Shown here: positions 59,562 to 64,000 of the stretch, piece by piece | Layout of the letters: every line of letters starts with the position of its first letter | How positions within the stretch are numbered: position 1 is the stretch's first letter | Assembly: GCA_964016875.1 (NCBI GenBank) | Contig: OZ024726.1 | Coordinates: 29,997,503-30,061,502 of the forward strand | DNA from: Fallopia convolvulus | Lineage: Eukaryota > Streptophyta > Magnoliopsida > Caryophyllales > Polygonaceae | Direction: 5' to 3' | Length of the DNA: 64,000 nt | The notes under the pieces: model-generated | Databases searched by the model: none | Told to the model about the DNA's origin: nothing | Seen by the model: only the letters and a program-made list of their open reading frames with translations | Made by a program: the position numbers and the translations under genes

Positions 59562-60878
59562 CTACTGATCAGAAGGTGGTGGTGGATATTGTGGGTAGTC
59601 AGGATATGAAGGATATGCGGGCCACATACCGTGGAAGAACTGGGCCTGCTGCTGAAAGTAGCTAGTCTGCTGTTGAAAGAACTGAGACTGATCCTGATGA
59701 AATTGGTGGATCCGGTCTATAGAAGTAGACAAAGCAAACTGCTGAGTGATCATCTCATCCTGTCGAACTGAAAGCCTGCTCATCCGGCGCATCATATCAT
59801 CCTGCCAGCTCAAACCAGTGTCCTCTCCTGCTGAATTACTAGGAAAATCTACATCAGGGTCATCCTCATGCATGTCAGTATCGCCTTGTGGAACCGTCTC
59901 TATAACCGGCTCTGAAACAGATGGTGGAACAGCCTGCGGAGCAGAAGAAGAAGAAGAGCCAAGAGCTCTAACAGAAGCTGACAGATGTCGGAGATCAAAT
60001 CGATGATACTCAGGTCCAAATGGTAAGTCAGCAATGGGCAGAGGAATCCTAAAAGTACCCGTAGGAGGACCAAATGAGCAGTAAAATCTGCCTCTATCCT
60101 CAGTAAGAACTCCAACATTCTTCAAATGCTTAATGTCACAAGTAAAAATAGGAGATAGCCTCTGAGATAATGGAGGAAAAGGAATGTTCAGAAACTCTCC
60201 CAAGATAGAAATCATGCCACCAATAGCAATCTTGCACTTCTTCTAGGCCCTACACTTCTTGCAGCAAGTAAGACACTGAGCTCTCCAATCTCTAATAAGC
60301 GTGCACTATGGTGTCAAGCTCCACATAGTCTCCAAATCAGTGTAAGAGACTTTGTTCGCCTTTGTTTGGCCATACCAAGCAATCCTAATCACCTTATGAG
60401 AAATCCGTAAACAAGGATGAGACCATTTGTAATTTTTTTCTCCTGCCTTGGGATCAAATGATGCAAAACCTGTAGTGTTATACCAAAAATTCAACTCCTC
60501 CTCTGTAGCATCCGAAAGAGCAAAATCAGAAGGCTGCCTGGAAATACCAAATGCCTCTTCAAGGCTAGCATAGTTCAAGACATGTGACGAACCCGCTAAC
60601 TGAAAAGAGATCTTCTCATTCACATGATCATCTTCTAAAGTAATAAGAAGTTCTCTAGTCCAGGCATGGAATGTGGGAGCATTCTTAAGATAAAAAGTGC
60701 TTAATCCAGCATGACCCAACCTCAACCTAGTACAACTCTCCAATCCTAACTACCTCATAGCAACGGGATCAAAAAATAGAGTAGACACAATCTCCTGCCT
60801 CACAACAATCTTTCTCCGGGCCTCATGGACCTCGGAGGAGGCGGATCTAGAACTCATAGCACACTTCTTAGAACTCAT
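59562..60878 (-). pseudogene. Athila envelope-like ORF (ATHILA ORF-1 type) with three TAG stops
   Basis: One frame of 439 codons from ATG at 60878 to the stop at 59562, broken by TAG at 60750-60752, 60306-60308 and 60243-60245. It starts MSSKKCAMSSRSASSEVHEA, continues GLSTFYLKNAPTFHAWTREL, NYASLEEAFGISRQPSDFAL, CLRISHKVIRIAWYGQTKAN and FGPPTGTFRIPLPIADLPFG, and ends in a Gln/Phe-rich then Pro/Tyr-rich tail (QSQFFQQQTSYFQQQAQFF). It is the counterpart of the 9.3-10.7 kb ORF in element 1 and has the same place before the 3' LTR. The protein class is of unknown function. All three stops are TAG, consistent with C-to-T decay of CAG or G-to-A decay of TGG codons. Confidence 0.72.
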
Positions 60879-61589
60879 GATGAACAATAGGAACTCTTAA
60901 TGGACTGAAAAAGAGGAGCAAAAATGCCGAAAATACCCGAAAATAGAGAACGGCGGGCTGCAGATTCTGGCGAGGACTCGATGTTCTTGGCGGCGGGTGC
61001 CACTTTGAATATCATCGAGAAAAAATCCGCGGATCTAACGACGGTCGCCGCATGCAGTTCAGCGAGACGAGCGGCGAGGGGGCAGCGAGCACAAGACGCG
61101 ATTTTGATGTAGATCTAAGTTGAGGCCAAAAATTCTCTCTCTCCTCACTTTTCTCTCTAAAGCTCTCTTTTTCTTTTCACTCTCAATTTTTTTCTGATAT
61201 GTTAACTCCCCTCTTCCCTCTTATTCTTTTACTCTCAGCACTCCCTTTTTTCGATTTTTTTAAGAAAAGAGTGGTATAATTGTACGGCAGGGGCGACGGG
61301 CGCCGCTAGATTGGCGGCGGGTGCGACCGTGTTTACGGCAGTCGCCTCAAGTCTGGCGGCGGTCGCTGCTGCCCCTTCGTAGCTAAGGACCTAAAAAAAT
61401 AAATGGCGGCGGGTGCCGCCGTGTTTATGGCGGTCGCCGCTAGTTCCGTTATGCTCCTTCACACCAACCTGGAGGTTAGTCCACCAAAAAACAAAGGGAA
61501 AAAAAACGAAACAAAAACAACTAAGCTAGAAAAATAAAAAGAAAGGAAGTACCTAGGCCGGTTTGCCTCCCGACAAGCGCCTTATTTAA
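60879..61589 (-). other. spacer of Athila element 3 with GGCGGC palindromic motifs
   Basis: Non-coding. Clusters of GGCGGCGGGTGC, GGTGCCGCC and GGCGGTCGCCGC-type words at 60950-61100 and 61285-61440 stand out from an AT-rich surround. They occupy the place where element 1 has its CGGTACCGA motifs. Confidence 0.6.
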
Positions 61590-63180
61590 CGTCATGGCTT
61601 GACGTACTGCCAATTCTTCAGTTTTCAGCGTTAGGCTTTGTTAGGACAACTTCCTCAATTGTGTCCTTGGTAAATCCCTCATGATACTTTTTCACCCTTT
61701 GACCAATCACTCAGAATAATGCATGTGTTTTGGGATCATAGAGCTCAATTGCACCATGGGGAAAAACTTTAGCAATCACATAAGGCCTTACCCAACGGGA
61801 TCTCAGCTTGCTTGGAAAGAGTCTAAGGCGGGACTGAAATTGAAGGAGTTTGTCACCAGCTTTGAAGTCCTTTCTTAAGATGTTTTTATCATGCCACGCT
61901 TAGTCCGCTCTTTGTAGTGAATAACATTATCATAAGCTTCAATCTTGGCCTCTTATAACTCTTGTAATTGGAGCTTTCTAAGCTCCCCAGCTTCTTCAAG
62001 TTGCATATTGCACTTCTTGATAGCCCAATAGGCCTTGTGTTCAACTCAATTGGAAGATGACATGCCTTACCAAAAACCAACCTAAATGCTGACATACCAA
62101 TAGGTGTTTCGTAAGTTGTCCTGTAGGCCCATAATGCATCATCAAGCCTCTGACTCCAATCTATTCTTCTAGGAGACACCGTCTTCTCCAAAATGGATTT
62201 AATCTCCCTGTTTGATACTTCAACTTGGCCATTTGTTTGAGGGTGATAGGCAGTAGAAACTCGTTGGGTGACATGATACTTCTTTAACAGGGCAGTGATT
62301 GTCCTATTGCAAAAGTGAGTTCCCCTATCACTTATGAGAGCCTTGAGGATTCCAAACCTATTAAAAATATGGGACTTCAAGAAATCTACAACAACTCTAG
62401 AATCATCAGTCCTTATGGTCTTCGCTTCCACCCATTTGGAAACGTAGTCCACCGCAAGAAAAATATAAATATTACCACTAGAGTTTGGAAAAGGTCTCAT
62501 AAAATCAATACCCCAAACATCAAATATTTCACAAAAAATCAAACTAGTTTGGGGCATCTCATCCCTACTGACATATTTCCAACTCTTTGGCACCTATCAC
62601 AAGATTTACAGTGGTTGTGTGCATCTGTAAAGATGGTAGGCCACCAAAATCCTGTATCAAGTACCTTTCTAGCAGTTCTTTGAACCCTAAAATGTCCCCC
62701 ACATGCTCCAAAATGACACAATGTAAGGAGAGAATTTACCTCATTTTCTGGTATGCAACGGCGGATTACCTGGTCAGAGCATTGTTTCCAAATATAGGGG
62801 TCATCCCAGACAAAAAATCTAGTTGTACTGCGTAGTCTATCCTTTTGAGCTTTGTTGAAGGGTTGAGGGAATTCACCTGTGTTGAGGAAGTTCACCAAGT
62901 CTGCATACCATGGCTCTATTGTGCTCATCTTGAACAAGGACTCATCAGGAAAGCTTGTTTGAATCTGCTTTTGAGGGGTGCTCTCTTCTTGAACTATTCT
63001 GCTGAGATGATCAACTACCAGGTTTTCAGCACCCTTCTTGTCCTTAATCTCAATGTCAAATTCATTGAGCAATAGGACCCATCGTATCAATCTTGGCTTT
63101 GCTTCTTTCTTTGTCAGTAGCTATCTCAAGGCAGCATGATTAGTATAAATGATGACCTTTGTTCCAAGGAGGTACGTGAT
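61590..63180 (-). pseudogene. Athila pol fragment: RNase H end, integrase, C terminus
   Basis: The RNase H end reads YLLGTKVIIYTNHAALR, a TAG stop (63121-63123), then LIRWVLLLNEFDIEIKDKKG and VVDHLSRI. The integrase zinc region has CHFGACGGHF, with a Cys where the first His is usual, and CKSCDRC. After a frameshift near 62580 the core follows: DVWGIDFMRPFPNS with the first Asp, LISDRGTHF with the second, and YHPQTNGQVEVSNREIK with the Glu, so the DDE triad is visible. Then WSQRLDDALWAYRTTYETPI and, after another frame change near 61890, DKLLQFQSRLRLFPSKL and RSRWVRPYVIAKVFPHGAIE. Integrase joins cDNA to host DNA; this copy is broken by stops and shifts. Confidence 0.85.
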
Positions 63181-64000
63181 TGCCTCGGATGACTCCTTAG
63201 AAACCTCGTATATGACCCAAACAAGTCCCGATCTTGCCAGTAATCTCGATCCAACCTGAATTTGCTTATCAATATGAGAAATCGTGCACAACAAGTAATA
63301 ATCGGAATTGAATTGATTGAATGAGAACTGATCAGATTTGATAGAATAGTTCAACTTGATAGTTCAAACGGATTGGCTCTAACGCTAAATCCGATTGATT
63401 AACTAGTTTGATCTTTAACAATCACAACTAGAACAATCTAATTGATTAAAATAACAAACCAGATTCGAACAAAGAGAGAGAGATCGATTGATGATGATGA
63501 AGTTGATCGAACAAGCACAAACAAACTCGAGTCTTTTTGGAGCCCAAAGACAAGATAAACCTTTCTTAGGGTTTATTTTATCTCAAGCTGATTTTATTGA
63601 ATGAGATAACAAGAGTATAATAGAAAATACAAAGCTATTCCTTGGAGAGCAAGTAACTCATGTCTTGCTTCCAAAGATATAATAAAATATCTATAACTAT
63701 ATCTATCTAGATTTCCTTAAATAAAATAAATCATGATTGATTTATTTATTTAAGAAAATATCCTAACAAACTCAAAATATCTAAAAGATAATAAAAACAT
63801 AGGAGAGAGAATAATCAACCACTAACATCAGCCTATGGTCGAAATCCTCTTAACATAAATAAATAAAAATCGTCCTTAATAAAATAATTAAGGATAGAAA
63901 TTCAAACTAAAGATAAGATTCCCGTAAGACTTGAACAACTCTCAGTAAAACCCATTTTTCGGTCCTTTGCTGTTGGATTCTGGATTTGATGTAAACTACA
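63181..64000. other. unidentified AT-rich sequence interrupting the Athila pol
   Basis: The Athila RNase H frame loses family similarity upstream of about 63175. The following 820 bp have no coding frame. Features such as AATAAAATCAGC on the minus strand (about 63584-63596) and the overall style suggest an LTR or other inserted element continuing beyond the window, but I cannot place its ends. Confidence 0.35.

Larger units (their letters stand above)
58049..63180 (-). mobile_element. Athila-type Gypsy element 3, partial
   Basis: On the minus strand the order is RNase H end, integrase, pol C terminus, spacer, envelope-like ORF, purine tract and 3' LTR. It is cut on the upstream side near 63175 by unrelated sequence, so RT, protease, gag and the 5' LTR are not present. 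The pol end ...GTTAAATAAGGCGCTTGTC then GGGAGGCAAACCGG (minus, about 61560-61595) matches the equivalent block of element 1. The GGCGGCGGGTGCCGCC-type motif occurs in its LTR and spacer. Confidence 0.82.

Noticed and set aside
1..64000. tRNA, rRNA or other structured RNA genes
   Set aside because: None recognised; the only tRNA-related sequence is the retrotransposon primer site at 4163-4174.

Overview
The window is nuclear DNA of a flowering plant, most likely a eudicot. It is AT-rich, has two GT-AG style host genes, Athila, Tekay/Del-like and Sirevirus-type LTR retrotransposons, a plant LINE, hAT and Tourist-like MITEs, Mutator-like elements (MULEs) and TTTAGGG-type repeats. I cannot name the species. 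Only about 11.5 kb (26.8-27.4 kb and 28.1-39.0 kb) is clearly host gene space; most of the rest is nested mobile DNA.

Layout. 1-2.5 kb: 3' end of a Sirevirus-like Copia element (decayed envelope-like ORF, then the 3' LTR). 2.5-15.3 kb: a decayed minus-strand Gypsy element whose long LTR is split by an 8.7-kb Athila-type element (5941-14680, 5-bp target duplication TGTAA); that Athila copy is itself a deletion derivative. 15.37-15.80 kb: a hAT-type MITE with an 8-bp duplication. 16.2-23.8 kb: MULE copy A. 24.25-26.3 kb: 5'-truncated LINE carrying a small MITE. 26.77-27.40 kb: PRA1-family gene with a disturbed N terminus. 28.13-38.97 kb: a complete 19-exon beta-galactosidase gene (BGAL17 type, GH35). 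39.09-41.18 kb: a TIR element carrying a broken GH17 glucanase fragment and a hAT MITE. 41.2-53.9 kb: MULE copy B, holding a spliced accessory gene, a captured zinc-knuckle exon, a decayed transposase gene and an Athila-type solo LTR. 53.94-54.58 kb: a short long-TIR element. 54.6-58.0 kb: no recognisable gene. 58.05-63.2 kb: a third Athila-type element (LTR, envelope-like ORF, integrase, part of RNase H), cut at the right by unidentified sequence.

The most interesting object is the MULE family represented by A and B. It has two convergent genes, as in maize MuDR. One encodes a five-exon protein with FAR1-like DNA-binding, MULE transposase, SWIM, AT-hook and OTU cysteine-protease regions. The other, traced fully only in B, is a three-exon glycine-rich and then basic/acidic protein of unknown function. 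Clusters of a 14-16 bp palindrome (type GCGCTTCATGAAGCGC) sit at both termini and on both sides of the block between the two genes, and that block holds telomere-like repeats in inverted orientation. Both copies carry lesions, and the lesions are different.

A second theme is that each Athila-type element carries its own family of short palindromic GC-containing motifs, in the LTR and in the spacer or coding regions.
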